This document shows, piece after piece, positions 26,252-33,525 of a DNA stretch of 33,525 nucleotides. Within the stretch, counting starts at the first letter, position 1, and each line of letters starts with the position of its first letter. This stretch comes from CAYRGQ01 sp964444885. GTDB taxonomy: Bacteria; Bacteroidota; Bacteroidia; Sphingobacteriales; Sphingobacteriaceae. The translations under genes were made by a program, and so were the position numbers. The notes beneath the pieces were generated by a model. It did no database searches, was not told the origin of the DNA, and was given only the letters and a program-made list of their open reading frames with translations. Where the stretch lies: positions 1 through 33,525 of the forward strand of contig CAYUIZ010000020.1 of the NCBI GenBank assembly GCA_964444885.1, given 5' to 3'.

Positions 26252-27706
26252 GTGAAAGTTAAACTCATCTACCCTATTTTCCTCCTCATGATTGCGATGG
26301 GAGGATGCGAGAAAGACACTTTAGCAGATTCCATAGAAATAATCGATCCGGATGCCCAAACGCCGGACGATCATACCGATCCGGAAAACGGCGAGGAAGA
26401 CCCCACTCCCACCGATCCCGACAATGGTGGCGACGACCAAACGCCGGACACTCCGCAGGATCAGCAAACCACCGTATTGACCGGTGACGCCAACGGCAAG
26501 CTGCTTATCGACGGAACTCAAAAGCAATATGACTGTAACACTACCTTGGCGATCAAGGGTGGGCAATATAACCGGATCGAAATCCGCAACCTCCATGGCC
26601 AAGCCGGTTGCCCCATCCGCATCGAAAACCACGGGCTAGTAGAGTTTATCGGATATCGGAAAACCATGTCGATTTCAAATGTTTCCCATGTTATGATTTC
26701 CGGTGACGGAGACAAGCAGATGGAGCGAGGGTTTTCATTTAGGGATAACGAATACCGATCAGTGTCGTTGAAAGGCCCAATAAACCATTTCATTTTTCAG
26801 CACATCGAGTTTAGGAATATTGGCAACCGCGTTATCTATTATGACCATGATCCCGTTTATGACGGCTCAGCCGCATCTTACTCCGAAAATCTTAAATTTC
26901 TTAACTTATCCGTAGAAGAATCGGGGATGTTGCTATATATTAAAGGTAGTATTAAAGAAGGTGTCATGCGAGGCTTGGTTAAAAATCTAGAAATTGCCAA
27001 CGTCCACTTCGCAAATGCACCAACTCCGAAAAATGTTGTTTACGTAGGGTTAGCAGACGGTTATGATATTCACCATAACACCTTTAACAACGTCAACAAA
27101 GGAAACGACAACCATAATGCGATGTTCCATATTATAGGCAATGGCAGATTTTACAATAACAGAATAAGCCAGCACCAAGGAAACGCCTTAAGGGCTTGGT
27201 TAGTCAGTATAGGCACCACTCCAAGACAAGTAGAGATATTTAATAATATAGTAACAGATTCTCGAAAGTATTCTGCATTTGAAGTGCAATCTTTCACCGA
27301 TTATATGATTCACGGGAAAACGACGTTTGCCCATGCTAAAGTTTATCATAATACCTGCGGCAACCTAAACTTAAGTCAGGATTGGTATGGTGTTGTGTTG
27401 GACGCATATCGGCTTTTAGGCGGAAAATGCGAGGTTTACAACAACTTAGCGTATTATTTCCCTTCGCCGCACCCACGCCACAATATTATCAGCTATATGT
27501 CCGTTGAGAGCGATAACGTCACAGAATCCAATAACATCTATTTTAATTCGGCAAAAGCGGCGGGGCTCGCAAACCAAGTCTCTTTCCAATTATTGCCTAC
27601 TTCAGATGCAGTTACTGCGACTACCTTGCCACTAGGGTTAACCTATGATTTTCATGGAAATAGACGAAATAGCACTACTCCTACGATTGGCGCGGTAGAG
27701 CACTAA
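26252..27706 (+). CDS. Right-handed beta-helix surface lipoprotein
   Basis: 484 residues from a GTG start. The N-terminus is a lipoprotein signal peptide: MKVKL, a hydrophobic core, then AMGGC with the lipidated cysteine at residue 19. The start is chosen because a later ATG (26291) would leave almost no signal peptide. An acidic, Asp/Pro/Thr-rich linker (about 20-75) leads to a domain with repeated short beta-strand and Asn-rich turns (for example EIANVHFAN, YDIHHNTFNN, RFYNNRI, VEIFNNIVT). This is the pattern of pectate-lyase-like parallel beta-helices, and it ends IGAVEH, a common C-terminus in such Bacteroidota proteins. It is probably anchored in the outer membrane and could be a polysaccharide lyase, an epimerase or a binding protein. 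No catalytic residues can be assigned with confidence. It follows palindrome site 4. Confidence 0.75.
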   Translation: MKVKLIYPIFLLMIAMGGCEKDTLADSIEIIDPDAQTPDDHTDPENGEEDPTPTDPDNGGDDQTPDTPQDQQTTVLTGDANGKLLIDGTQKQYDCNTTLAIKGGQYNRIEIRNLHGQAGCPIRIENHGLVEFIGYRKTMSISNVSHVMISGDGDKQMERGFSFRDNEYRSVSLKGPINHFIFQHIEFRNIGNRVIYYDHDPVYDGSAASYSENLKFLNLSVEESGMLLYIKGSIKEGVMRGLVKNLEIANVHFANAPTPKNVVYVGLADGYDIHHNTFNNVNKGNDNHNAMFHIIGNGRFYNNRISQHQGNALRAWLVSIGTTPRQVEIFNNIVTDSRKYSAFEVQSFTDYMIHGKTTFAHAKVYHNTCGNLNLSQDWYGVVLDAYRLLGGKCEVYNNLAYYFPSPHPRHNIISYMSVESDNVTESNNIYFNSAKAAGLANQVSFQLLPTSDAVTATTLPLGLTYDFHGNRRNSTTPTIGAVEH

Positions 27707-27782
27707 GCGACTGAAACCACAAGAGATTCGCTGAATTTATTACAAAATAAAAACTAAGTTCTTTGATCAACCAAAACAGAGT

Positions 27783-27800
27783 AGCTTGCGTTTGCAAGCT
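27783..27800. terminator. Hairpin between convergent genes
   Basis: A perfect 7-bp stem AGCTTGC/GCAAGCT with loop GTTT lies 13 bases after the minus-strand kinase stop and 77 bases after the lipoprotein stop. Continuing in the minus direction the sequence is ACTCTGTTTTGG, a weak T tract. It is probably a terminator, perhaps bidirectional. Confidence 0.45.
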
Positions 27801-27812
27801 TGGTGTTAGATA

Positions 27813-28610
27813 TCATAACTTTACTGTTTTTACAACGGCTCTAATAAAGGTGCGTATCTTCCTCTCGTTGTCTCGTAATGAGTTTTCTGTGTCGATCTCA
27901 AGGACGGGGATATATTCTTTGAGTATACTAATTAACGCGTCCTTTTCATTCAATGTTTGCTGAATCACTCTAAGCAACTCCTCATGGGTTGAAGTATTGT
28001 GCCCATACCAATTAGTCCCTCCGGATTGCCTTCTTTTTTCTATCCGGGAGGCAATCGCCTCTACCGATGCGACGCAATAGACGATAGCCCTCCTCTGCAT
28101 AAGCAGCTCAAACGATTCTCTATCATCGTCACGTAAACTACCAATCCCGCCACTAAAAAACTGGAAAATGCCTTCTTCCGATAAAATTAAATCTTTCTTA
28201 TTATAGACATGGATTAAAGCGTCCTCCCTTAAAACATTATAAGATGAGCTACAACCTTCTAATCGATCCGTGGGTTGTAGCAGGCTCCTCGCACTCGCCA
28301 AGTGGTTAATTCGCCATGATGCTAAATACTGATAGAATGATTTCGGGTCTTGAAGTTTCACGTTGACCTTGTCGTAGTGCATCGTCGAAAAGTGCTTGGG
28401 ATCGATCCATTCGACCAGGGGTTTTTTATTTAATTGCCGATACAGGGTGGTTTTGCCTACTGCTGGCCCCCCAACGAACTCAATATAAACCGGAGTTGGT
28501 TTCTTTTCTTGAAAGAACTGAAAACGCCTTAAAGGCGTAACGCGTCGAATCGTAAAACCAAGTGGAAGCGTCATCTTCGCAATAATTTTTTTTATATCTA
28601 CAATAGCCAT
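27813..28610 (-). CDS. P-loop NTPase, kinase-like, of unknown function
   Basis: 265 residues. A Walker A motif GGPAVGKT lies at 47-54, preceded by a hydrophobic strand (VYIEFVG), as in nucleoside, sugar or thymidylate-type kinases and related P-loop proteins. The middle has LILSEEGIFQFF (about 141-152), a possible second nucleotide-binding strand. A basic stretch IEKRRQSGGTNWYG (about 191-204) could form the lid. No signal peptide or membrane helix is seen, so it is cytoplasmic. Similar small P-loop proteins are found in polysaccharide clusters with unknown substrates. It is transcribed alone, away from the GT2 genes, with its own predicted promoter at 28733-28767. The exact substrate cannot be told; a nucleotide, a sugar or an amino-acid-like product of the NRPS genes are all possible. 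Confidence 0.65.
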   Translation of the reverse strand: MAIVDIKKIIAKMTLPLGFTIRRVTPLRRFQFFQEKKPTPVYIEFVGGPAVGKTTLYRQLNKKPLVEWIDPKHFSTMHYDKVNVKLQDPKSFYQYLASWRINHLASARSLLQPTDRLEGCSSSYNVLREDALIHVYNKKDLILSEEGIFQFFSGGIGSLRDDDRESFELLMQRRAIVYCVASVEAIASRIEKRRQSGGTNWYGHNTSTHEELLRVIQQTLNEKDALISILKEYIPVLEIDTENSLRDNERKIRTFIRAVVKTVKL

Positions 28611-28732
28611 TGGTAACAGGTTATTAGTTGAAGGCTTAGGTGTCTCTAACGACTAGAGTCGGCACATACATTCCCAGATCCCGGGCATATATCGGCCGAG
28701 TTAGTCAAGGATAATCGGCTAGTTAATAAATG

Positions 28733-28767
28733 CAAAGTTAACATATTATTAATCAATAATAGTCAAA
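28733..28767 (-). promoter_or_regulatory. Promoter of the P-loop NTPase gene
   Basis: The minus strand carries TAACTTTG (28733-28740), a perfect TAnnTTTG, with a TTTG -33 box at 28764-28767, 23 bases upstream. The predicted leader is about 115 bases. Unlike the palindrome-linked promoters, this one has a recognisable -33 box. Confidence 0.45.
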
Positions 28768-28976
28768 GATGACACTAAAAGTACGCGACGGCTTGCTACC
28801 GCACCGGTGAAGGTTAATTAAAGAAGCCTAACGACCAATCCTTTCCCCATAGTTTCACTCGAAAAAGTTACGTTATCACTGCGTCTTAACTAACGTCGCT
28901 GATTGCGGATAAAGCGCACGAAACATCGTCTTAGGAGTGAAAAGAACCTTAAAACACGTCTCAAAACACCCCGTAT

Positions 28977-28994
28977 TGTAGCTTAATAGCTACA
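28977..28994. promoter_or_regulatory. Operator-like palindrome TGTAG-N8-CTACA, site 5
   Basis: TGTAG (28977-28981) and CTACA (28990-28994) flank CTTAATAG, giving 6-base arms TGTAGC/GCTACA. Read toward the GT2 genes it is followed after three bases by GTTTGA, matching the GTTTAAA at sites 1 and 2. A -7-like element is 48 bases further on. Confidence 0.65.
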
Positions 28995-29042
28995 TATGTT
29001 TGATATTCGACAAAAAAAAAAGACGGTATGACATACAAGTAT

Positions 29043-29050
29043 TACATTTA
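29043..29050 (+). promoter_or_regulatory. Candidate -7 element for the right-arm GT2 genes
   Basis: TACATTTA is one mismatch from TAnnTTTG and lies exactly 48 bases after palindrome site 5. There is no -33 box. A perfect TATGTTTG at 28995-29002 is an alternative, but it overlaps the conserved flank of the palindrome. Confidence 0.4.
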
Positions 29051-29077
29051 CGTTGAACTCTAGCTAAAACGAAATAT

Positions 29078-30055
29078 ATGGCAGCTACCCGTTGTCTATT
29101 TTGTTTGGCAGGGCCACCAAAACCGCGTCATATTATTATGTCAAGACTTAGCGTTATAATTTCGAAAATAATCCCTACAAATTGGGAGATTTGGATGCGT
29201 TCGTTCCGCGATAGGAAATTGAGGAAAATAAAAATCGAGAAGTTGCCATTTGAAATATACGACGATGGATTGACATTTCATAAAATATCCTTATGCATTA
29301 CTTGCATGAACCGTCTATATCAGTTGAGGGAGACTTTGCAGCAAAACATCTTAGATAACATTGATTATCCCAACATCGAAATATGCTTGGTGAATTACAA
29401 CTCGAAAGACGGACTTGATGCATTCATCCGGGAGAACTTCTCGTCATATATCGAAAAAGGAATTCTGAGATACGTTTATACGGATGAACCAGAGACTTTC
29501 CATTGCTCGGTAGCCAAAAACTTGAGTCATTATTGTGCCTCGGGGGATATCGTGTGTAATGTCGACGCAGATAACTTCACCGGAAAAGACTTTGCTTTTT
29601 ACCTTAATTACCTATTCAATAAACACAAGGAAGAGAATATTTTCCACTTCAAAAAGCATCCTTTTTGGGGGACAGCGGGTAGGATTGCCTTAACCAAGGC
29701 AAGTTTCCTAGATATTGGAGGCTACGATGAAGACTTCTACCCTACCGGCCACCAGGACTTCAACTTAATAGAACGAGCTCGTAAAAACGGACTAAAATAC
29801 CATAATATCGAAATAGAGAACTTCCTAAAGTACATCAGCAACTCCAAACACGAAAAAACAGTCAACGTTAGTAGCGAGCGAGATCGAAAACCTTGGGAGT
29901 ACTATGACGAAAAAAACAAGCGAATTGCGGCTGATAAGTTCAACCAAGGAATTTATATCTCAAACGAGAGTATCAAAAAAGAGATCGAGTTGCAAATTAA
30001 TTTTCAAAACAAGATTATACAATACCAGCCTTACCAGCCTCAGAAAACGACCTGA
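29078..30055 (+). CDS. GT2-like glycosyltransferase
   Basis: 325 residues from ATG 29078. A second ATG at 29138 (MSRLSVIISK) would give 305 residues and may be the true start, since the first 20 residues have no family feature. The GT-A core begins at SLCITCMNR (71-79), with NVDADNF at 161-167 containing the DxD-type metal motif and GYDEDFYPTG then HQDF at 215-228, the acceptor-side motif typical of galactosyl or hexosaminyl GT2 enzymes. An N-terminal basic segment (about 41-55) may touch the membrane surface. It should add a sugar during cytoplasmic glycan assembly; specificity is unknown. It is the first gene of a three-gene GT2 run under palindrome site 5. Confidence 0.8.
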   Translation: MAATRCLFCLAGPPKPRHIIMSRLSVIISKIIPTNWEIWMRSFRDRKLRKIKIEKLPFEIYDDGLTFHKISLCITCMNRLYQLRETLQQNILDNIDYPNIEICLVNYNSKDGLDAFIRENFSSYIEKGILRYVYTDEPETFHCSVAKNLSHYCASGDIVCNVDADNFTGKDFAFYLNYLFNKHKEENIFHFKKHPFWGTAGRIALTKASFLDIGGYDEDFYPTGHQDFNLIERARKNGLKYHNIEIENFLKYISNSKHEKTVNVSSERDRKPWEYYDEKNKRIAADKFNQGIYISNESIKKEIELQINFQNKIIQYQPYQPQKTT

Positions 30056-30068
30056 CAATTTCTACATT

Positions 30069-30929
30069 ATGAGAAGCTTAGCAAAGATTCCGGAATGGAT
30101 AAATTTTCATCAATTTAAATATGAAAGTATTCACCAAGTTCCGGCGAACGTTTTGAACGAGATCAATGATCGACTCGTTACTGTACAAAGTGACAGGCCT
30201 CTGGTTTCAATCGTGATCCCGGCCTGGAATGAAGAGATAAATATAATAAATTGTGTATCTAGCCTCTCATGCATCCAAACCAATATTCCGTTTGAGATTT
30301 TGGTAGTTGACAATAACTCTACGGATAAAACGCACGAGACACTAAAAAAGTTAAATATTAGGAGTTTATCCCAGCCAATCCAAGGATGTGGCCCAGCGAG
30401 GCAACTCGGACAAGAAAATGCGAAAGGAAAATATATTTTGTTGGCTGACGCTGATTGTTTGTACCCACCCCTTTGGATGGATGAAATGATGGTCGGACTA
30501 AAGAAGGAAGATACTGTTTGCGTTTACGGCAGGTATTCGTTTCTCCCAACAAGCAGATATCCACGATGGAAATTATACATCTTGGAAACATTAAAAGACA
30601 CAATATCCGAACTCCGGCATATCAAGCGACCCTACCTAAACGCTTATGGCATGAGCATGGGGTATATCCGAGCATATGGCATGGAAGTAGGTTTTGTTGA
30701 CCATAATATTCGAGGCGAAGACGGTAGACTATGTTTTGACTTGATGAGGTTTGGCAAAATAAAGCAAATAAAATCTCGTAGGGCTAGGGTCTGGACGCCG
30801 CCTCGAACACTACAACAGGAGGGTGGCGTCACAAAGGTATTAAGCGGTCGCATCAAAAAAGAACTGAAGCGCTTCCATCAGATGTTCACCACGATGCGGC
30901 CTCACGATACAAAAACGTCAAAAAATTAG
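30069..30929 (+). CDS. GT2 family glycosyltransferase
   Basis: 286 residues from ATG 30069, 13 bases after the previous stop. The open frame extends further upstream into the preceding gene, but the ATG gives a normal N-terminus. VSIVIPAWNEE (46-56) starts the GT-A fold, DNNSTD is at 81-86, the DxD motif is DADC at 127-130, and GEDGRL at 216-221 is the likely catalytic acidic pair region. The basic C-terminus (about 260-286) may associate with the membrane. It is close to the group of polysaccharide GT2 enzymes that lengthen a lipid-linked oligosaccharide; donor unknown. Likely cotranscribed with its neighbours. Confidence 0.88.
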   Translation: MRSLAKIPEWINFHQFKYESIHQVPANVLNEINDRLVTVQSDRPLVSIVIPAWNEEINIINCVSSLSCIQTNIPFEILVVDNNSTDKTHETLKKLNIRSLSQPIQGCGPARQLGQENAKGKYILLADADCLYPPLWMDEMMVGLKKEDTVCVYGRYSFLPTSRYPRWKLYILETLKDTISELRHIKRPYLNAYGMSMGYIRAYGMEVGFVDHNIRGEDGRLCFDLMRFGKIKQIKSRRARVWTPPRTLQQEGGVTKVLSGRIKKELKRFHQMFTTMRPHDTKTSKN

Positions 30930-30973
30930 TTTTAAAAACCCTATCTGACTATTCCAGCACAACCAAGACCACC

Positions 30974-31804
30974 ATGGCCGAAGCAACCAACAACCAGCTT
31001 GTTAGCACAAAATCGAACCGGAATTTCCCCGCTGTAACGTTATTGGTCACCCATTATAACCGGAGCCAATCATTGCAATGCCTACTCCAAGCGTTCCGCA
31101 ACGTTAGGTTTGCGGAAATTGTCGTTTCCGACGACTGCAGCCAAGCAGCACATCTAGCTGCTTTAGAAGATTTATCGACGGGCGATATTCCTTTCAAATT
31201 GCTGAAAGCTCCAAAAAACGGAGGCCTAGGCAATAATATCAACAAAGGTCAGGATCATATCCGAACTCCGTACACGTTGTACGTTCAAGAGGATTTTGTA
31301 CCCACGGAAAAGTTTCTGGAGAAGTTCCAGAACGCATTGGATATGATGGAGGGCGACAAAACAATTGATTTTATCCGGTTTTACGGCTATCTGCGATATC
31401 CGTACCTAAAGCCGACAAACGAATTTGGGTTCGCTGAAATGTACCTTCCATCGCTTGCTTACAAGTACAAAAAGATCTACCAATATTCCGACCATCCGCA
31501 CCTAAGGAGGAGCAACTTTCTCACAAAATTCGGGCGGTACAAAGAAGGTGTCAGCGTAGATCGGTCGGAATACAACATGTGCATCTCATTTCTCAGAAAC
31601 CGAGGGAGAGCCTATTTCTACAACGATTTCCAAACCTTGTTTGACCAGCGGAACACCAACGACGAGCCGAGTACAATCGACCGAAGAAATTGGCGAAACA
31701 GCTCAAATTTTTTCATTGGAGCTCTCCGAAACGTCTACCGGCAAGCCAAATACAACTTTGACATATACGTGCGTCGCCAAATAGGCCCCGACCAGACGCT
31801 TTAG
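30974..31804 (+). CDS. GT2 family glycosyltransferase
   Basis: 276 residues, 44 bases after the previous gene. The N-terminal 18 residues are variable; VTLLVTHYNRS (21-31) opens the GT-A fold, VSDDCS is at 51-56 and the metal-binding motif is the less common QEDF at 105-108 within LYVQEDFVP. A clear ED/GD catalytic pair is not obvious in the C-terminal half, where SVDRSEYNMC (about 194-203) is the best candidate. It is the last gene of the GT2 run and ends 3 bases from the stop of the convergent oxidoreductase gene, with no room for a hairpin terminator between them. It probably adds a sugar in the same glycan. Confidence 0.82.
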   Translation: MAEATNNQLVSTKSNRNFPAVTLLVTHYNRSQSLQCLLQAFRNVRFAEIVVSDDCSQAAHLAALEDLSTGDIPFKLLKAPKNGGLGNNINKGQDHIRTPYTLYVQEDFVPTEKFLEKFQNALDMMEGDKTIDFIRFYGYLRYPYLKPTNEFGFAEMYLPSLAYKYKKIYQYSDHPHLRRSNFLTKFGRYKEGVSVDRSEYNMCISFLRNRGRAYFYNDFQTLFDQRNTNDEPSTIDRRNWRNSSNFFIGALRNVYRQAKYNFDIYVRRQIGPDQTL

Positions 31805-31807
31805 CGC

Positions 31808-33502
31808 TTATATATTGCCCTTTCTAAGTTCTTCGTAAACGTACGCACACGCCCTCGCCGTCAACGCCATGTAGGTCAATGAAGGATTTTGGCAGGCCGA
31901 CGAAGCCATGCAGCTCCCATCGGTTACAAATACGTTTTTGACAGCATGGAGCTGGTTATGTTGGTTTAACACGGACGTTTCGGGGACGTGACCCATGCGC
32001 GCTGTTCCCATCTCGTGCACCGTACTCCCGCCCACCTTCCTGTAATCAAAGCCATTGACATGCGTAAAGCCGGCTTGTTTCAGCATGTCGGCACAGGTAG
32101 CCGCAATGTCTTGCCGCATCCGCTGTTCGTTCTCCCGGTAGGAAAAGTCAATCACCGGCAAGGGCATGCCCCATGCGTCGCGCTTGTCAGGATGGAGCGT
32201 CACCCGATTGTCTTCATAGGGCAGGCATTCGCCCCAGCCGCCCATCCATACCGACCAGGGTCCTGGCGATGTGAGCGCTTCCTTAAAATCCGCACCAAAA
32301 CCGGGCAGGTAGCCCATGCTGTTTTGCCAGCTGTGGCGCGAGCCCACCCCTTGTATTTGGTAGCCTCGCTTAAAACCTACCGACTCGCCTTCCCCCAAGT
32401 TTCGGAACCGCGGAATGAGAAAACCACATGGACGGCGCCCTTTATAATAGGAATTCTCGTAGCCCTCGTACACGCCTGAGGCGCCCGCCGAAGAATGGTG
32501 GTCCATCAGGTTGCGGCCCACTTGGCCGCTGTCATTGCCCAATCCGTTGGGAAAGCGCGGGGACACCGAATTCAGCAAGATTGACGCTGTCGCTATGGTC
32601 GAGGCGTTTAGGAAGATTACCTTGGCAAAGTACTCGTACGTTTCGTGGGTCTCCGTATCGACAACCCGTACGCCGCTTGCTTGGTTTTTTTCTGAGTCAA
32701 ACAGGATTTCAGCCACCAGCGAAAAGGGGCGCAAGGTCAGGTTACCCGTTTCCATCGCTTGGGGAATCGTAGCACTGTTGCTGCTAAAGTAGCCACCGTA
32801 GGGGCAGCCGCGCGAGCACAGGTTCCGGTAACGGCACGGCCCCCGCCCTGCCCACCCCTTGGTGAGGTTAGCGACCCGGGCAATGGTAAGCGTGCGGTTA
32901 AACTGTGCCTTGATGCTTTTTTCCAGGTGGCGCTCAATGCAATTCAGCTCCATAGGTGGCAAGAAAGCACCATCGGGGAGCTGCGAGAGGCCTTCGGCCC
33001 GCCCGCTCACCCCGATATATTGCTCCACATAGTCGTACCAAGGCGCGATATCGGCATAGCGGATCGGCCAGTCGACGGCTACCCTTTCCTTCGCATTCGC
33101 TTCAAAATCCAAATCGCTCAGCCGATAGCACTGCCGGCCCCACACCAAGGAACGCCCGCCGACCTGGTTTCCCCGAAACCAATGGAAAGGCTGCTGCTGG
33201 ATATAGGGCTGTTCGCGGTCATTGGCATAAAACAATTGGTTGCCGGCATTGAATCCCTGGCTTTGGATGGGGTTTTCGCGTACCTCGGACTGCGCATTGT
33301 GCAAACGCAAATCGAAATCCCAGGGATGCAGCATCGCCGTGGGGTAATCCTCAATATGCTTCACGTTGCGCCCGCGGTCAAGCAGCAAAGTTTTGAGCCC
33401 TTTCTTGCTGAGTTCCATGGCGGCCCATCCCCCGCTAATCCCCGATCCGACGACGATCGCATCGTATGTATGCTGCTTTTTTATTTGATCATTCAGGTAC
33501 AT
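31808..33502 (-). CDS. GMC-family FAD-dependent oxidoreductase
   Basis: 564 residues. The FAD-binding Rossmann motif GSGISGG is at 19-25 and RGNQVGGRSLVWGR at 110-123 is the GMC signature region. A four-cysteine segment around 223-233 (CRYRNLCSRGC) is typical of the Bacteroidota subgroup. The active-site histidine lies in VHEMGTARMG (495-504) and the second catalytic Asn/His position in QNPSLT (538-543). It oxidises an alcohol or sugar. Members are usually paired with a small gluconate-dehydrogenase subunit 3-like protein, which would lie beyond the right edge if present. The gene looks more GC-rich than the GT2 genes and faces them, so it probably belongs to the neighbouring genomic region rather than to the glycan cluster. 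The start ATG is 23 bases from the window edge. Confidence 0.92.
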   Translation of the reverse strand: MYLNDQIKKQHTYDAIVVGSGISGGWAAMELSKKGLKTLLLDRGRNVKHIEDYPTAMLHPWDFDLRLHNAQSEVRENPIQSQGFNAGNQLFYANDREQPYIQQQPFHWFRGNQVGGRSLVWGRQCYRLSDLDFEANAKERVAVDWPIRYADIAPWYDYVEQYIGVSGRAEGLSQLPDGAFLPPMELNCIERHLEKSIKAQFNRTLTIARVANLTKGWAGRGPCRYRNLCSRGCPYGGYFSSNSATIPQAMETGNLTLRPFSLVAEILFDSEKNQASGVRVVDTETHETYEYFAKVIFLNASTIATASILLNSVSPRFPNGLGNDSGQVGRNLMDHHSSAGASGVYEGYENSYYKGRRPCGFLIPRFRNLGEGESVGFKRGYQIQGVGSRHSWQNSMGYLPGFGADFKEALTSPGPWSVWMGGWGECLPYEDNRVTLHPDKRDAWGMPLPVIDFSYRENEQRMRQDIAATCADMLKQAGFTHVNGFDYRKVGGSTVHEMGTARMGHVPETSVLNQHNQLHAVKNVFVTDGSCMASSACQNPSLTYMALTARACAYVYEELRKGNI

Positions 33503-33525
33503 GGAAAAAGAGCTTTAATAATATT

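Larger units (their letters stand above)
28611..29077. other. 467-bp divergent intergenic region
   Basis: It contains the minus-strand promoter of the P-loop gene, an AT-only dyad at 28745-28760 inside that promoter, and palindrome site 5 with its -7-like element facing the GT2 genes. The stretch between about 28770 and 28970 shows no recognisable gene or repeat. Confidence 0.5.

Noticed and set aside
2342..28994. The TGTAG-N8-CTACA sites as recombinase or invertase crossover sites
   Set aside because: Site-specific recombination needs matching spacers between partners. All five 8-base spacers differ, and the fixed -7 spacing fits an operator better.
28995..29002. TATGTTTG as the main -7 element for the right-arm GT2 genes
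   Set aside because: It is a perfect TAnnTTTG but coincides with the conserved GTTTRA flank of the palindrome. The element at 29043 has the spacing seen at the other sites. It is not excluded.
29904..30068. Upstream extension of the GT2 frame at 30069
   Set aside because: It overlaps the previous GT2 gene by about 150 bases and adds residues without family similarity.
1..33525. Insertion sequences, tRNA genes, CRISPR arrays or attachment sites marking the NRPS genes as mobile
   Set aside because: None was seen on either strand; the only long direct repeat is the GT-C/GT2 junction in the left arm.

Overview
The window looks like a chromosomal segment of a Bacteroidota species, most like the Sphingobacteriaceae group. 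The support is TAnnTTTG-type -7 promoter elements, weak Shine-Dalgarno sites, a typical Bacteroidota GMC oxidoreductase and a beta-helix lipoprotein ending in IGAVEH. It is a cell-surface or exopolysaccharide biosynthesis region with a three-gene NRPS/PKS cluster embedded in it. No tRNA, rRNA, CRISPR array or insertion sequence was seen.

Left arm (1-6105, minus strand): two paralogous multi-pass membrane proteins of GT-C type (701 and 707 aa), each followed by a DPM1/GtrB-like GT2 gene. Only the first 15 bases of one GT2 lie inside the window. The other is frameshifted and shortened. The two GT-C/GT2 junctions share at least 55 identical bases, which indicates a tandem duplication. Upstream is an MBOAT O-acyltransferase that has lost its catalytic C-terminal half. 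A GT2 gene (6535-7377, plus strand) with a clear terminator ends this part.

Centre (7818-25690, plus strand): three megasynthase genes. The first is A(Thr)-T-KS-AT-ACP-aminotransferase, the second C-A(with embedded methyltransferase)-T-TE, and the third A-T-C-A(Asn-like)-T-TE. The first two are predicted to make a Thr-derived, malonate-extended beta-amino acid joined to one possibly N-methylated amino acid. The third has no N-terminal C domain and has its own TE, so it may make a separate X-Asn dipeptide.

Right arm (25691-33525): an N-terminal remnant of a third GT-C gene, a beta-helix lipoprotein, a P-loop NTPase/kinase on the minus strand, three plus-strand GT2 glycosyltransferases, and a GMC-family FAD oxidoreductase on the minus strand that probably lies outside the cluster.

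The strongest undescribed signal is regulatory. The exact inverted repeat TGTAG-N8-CTACA occurs five times in the window (about 0.03 expected by chance), each time in front of a transcription unit. At four of the five, a TAnnTTTG-like -7 element lies 48-49 bases away on the gene side with no recognisable -33 box. This suggests an unidentified activator that co-regulates the glycan genes and the NRPS/PKS genes.
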